DNA of 7,537 nucleotides. Origin: an uncultured Bacteroidales bacterium (GTDB lineage: Bacteria > Bacteroidota > Bacteroidia > Bacteroidales > UBA932). The translations under genes and the position numbers were made by a program. Of this stretch, positions 6,720-7,537 are shown in pieces. The stretch's first letter is position 1, and each line of letters opens with the position of its first letter. The notes below the pieces were generated by a model. That model saw only the letters and a program-made list of their open reading frames with translations, was not told the DNA's origin and did no database searches. The stretch spans positions 1 to 7,537 of the forward strand of contig CAMCIE010000065.1 in the NCBI GenBank assembly GCA_945874815.1, in the 5' to 3' direction.

Positions 6720-6804
6720 ATTAGTGGCAATTAATTAGTTTCGGAGTACGAAGGTAGCAAATATTCAGCGAAAGTCGTAATTTTGCAGTCCTTTAGTATG
6801 AAAT
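6720..6804. promoter_or_regulatory. Divergent promoter region between manA and the radical SAM gene
   Basis: This 85-bp AT-rich region separates two divergent starts. For the + gene, TAATTTTG (6778-6785) fits the Bacteroidetes -7 box TAnnTTTG and ends 19 bp before the start at 6805, so the leader would be very short. For manA, TACCTTCG on the minus strand (6756 to 6749) differs from TAnnTTTG by one base, with its end 29 bp from the ATG. I could not find a convincing -33 box for either. No operator palindrome stands out. Confidence 0.45.
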
Positions 6805-7537
6805 ATGGACTGTATTTTCCCAAACGATAAAAGATATAATTCCTTTGTAGGATATTTCAAGCAGAAATACGGCGAACGCCTTCAGAAAATCGTGCTCGAT
6901 GCCGGTTTCACCTGCCCAAACCGTGACGGAAAGGTAGGCCGCGGCGGTTGCACCTATTGTGACAATGCTGCCTTCCATCCCGCCTACAGCACAGCAGGCA
7001 AGAGCCTGCACCAGCAGATGGACGAGGGCATCGAATTCCATAAGGTACGCTACCGCACTACCGAACACTATCTTGCATATTTCCAGTCATTTTCAAATAC
7101 TTACGCACCTCTTGAACGCCTGCGGGAGCTTTATGTCGAAGCCTTGCAACACCCGGCAGTAGTCGGAATTGTAATCGGCACAAGGCCGGATTGCGTGGAC
7201 GAACGGAAACTGGACTTCCTTGCAGACCTTGCCGGGGGAAGAGCAATGCAAGGCTGGACGAGGACGCTTGAAGGAGCCGACGGAAAGGGGAGCGAGCGTC
7301 ATGCACCCGTGGTCATCGTTGAATATGGCATTGAATCCTGCTACGACTCCACTCTTCAGAGAATCAACCGGGGCCATAACTTCGAAACAGCCCGCAGAGC
7401 GGTGATGATGTCTGCAGAAAGAGGACTTGACATGGGCGCCCATTTCATCCTCGGACTGCCCGGAGAAAGCCGCCGGATGATGCTGGAGTCATGCCAGATG
7501 ATAAACGAACTCCCGATACGCTCCGCCAAGTTCCACC
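6805..7537 (+). CDS. TIGR01212/YhcC-type radical SAM protein (3' truncated by window)
   Basis: Translation from ATG at 6805 gives MDCIFPNDKRYNSFVGYF and stays open for 244 codons to the window end; the family is roughly 300 residues, so the C-terminus is missing. The in-frame TGA at 6799-6801 fixes 6805 as the first possible ATG. The segment QKIVLDAGFTCPNRDGK and GRGGCTYC gives a C37-x11-C49-x2-C52 set expected to hold the 4Fe-4S cluster that cleaves S-adenosylmethionine. Further family blocks are YFQSFSNTYAP, VVGIVIGTRPDCVD, VEYGIES, INRGHNFETA and HFILGLPGES. The physiological substrate of this Elp3-like family is not known to me. About 20 residues near 146-168 look extra compared with relatives, which pass directly from the helix after TRPDC to the VEYGIES strand. 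There is no Shine-Dalgarno sequence. Confidence 0.9.
   Translation, partial: MDCIFPNDKRYNSFVGYFKQKYGERLQKIVLDAGFTCPNRDGKVGRGGCTYCDNAAFHPAYSTAGKSLHQQMDEGIEFHKVRYRTTEHYLAYFQSFSNTYAPLERLRELYVEALQHPAVVGIVIGTRPDCVDERKLDFLADLAGGRAMQGWTRTLEGADGKGSERHAPVVIVEYGIESCYDSTLQRINRGHNFETARRAVMMSAERGLDMGAHFILGLPGESRRMMLESCQMINELPIRSAKFH

Noticed and set aside
6256..6738. Open frame on the + strand (160 codons) opposite manA
   Set aside because: It overlaps the N-terminal half of a well-supported manA and has no recognisable motif.
7093..7443. Minus-strand open frame opposite the radical SAM gene
   Set aside because: The + strand frame contains the conserved TRPDC, EYGIES and INRGH motifs; the antisense frame has none.

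Overview
The window looks like chromosomal DNA of a Bacteroidota member, most likely Bacteroidales. The evidence is a long SusC-like TonB-dependent receptor barrel, a DUF5689-type surface lipoprotein, a Bacteroidetes-type short ManA, AT-rich translation starts without Shine-Dalgarno sequences, and a TAnnTTTG-like promoter box. No genus can be named from sequence alone.

Layout. Positions 1-2308 (+) hold the C-terminal part of an outer-membrane TonB-dependent receptor, cut by the window's left edge. A 143-bp gap follows; it is filled by a short hairpin, a 25-bp tandem repeat and a palindromic dispersed repeat. A DUF5689-like lipoprotein lies at 2452-3495 (+). Only 13 bp later comes a lipoprotein M3-family peptidase, related to peptidyl-dipeptidase Dcp, at 3509-5518 (+). 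The 226-bp gap 5519-5744 carries a palindromic repeat, a strong intrinsic terminator, a second 25-bp tandem repeat and a two-hairpin palindromic element. manA (mannose-6-phosphate isomerase) runs leftward at 5745-6719. An 85-bp divergent promoter region separates it from a TIGR01212/YhcC-type radical SAM gene that starts at 6805 and runs off the right edge.

How the genes fit together. The receptor, the lipoprotein and the lipoprotein peptidase form a plausible cell-envelope unit: outer-membrane uptake, a surface-exposed partner, and a peptidase in the periplasm or at the surface. A peptide-related substrate is possible but is only inferred from gene order. manA and the radical SAM gene look like unrelated housekeeping genes.

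Points worth attention. (1) The M3 peptidase keeps HEFGH and its C-terminal tyrosines, but the block that normally reads RDFVE, which supplies the third zinc ligand, reads GDCGA here. It may be a pseudoenzyme or have changed metal binding. (2) The two intergenic arrays share one architecture: a 15-bp arm of a palindromic element plus a 10-bp tail, in 25-bp steps, ending in a complete palindrome, although their sequences differ. (3) The radical SAM protein carries roughly 20 extra residues in its core. I see no defence system, CRISPR array, complete mobile element or RNA gene.
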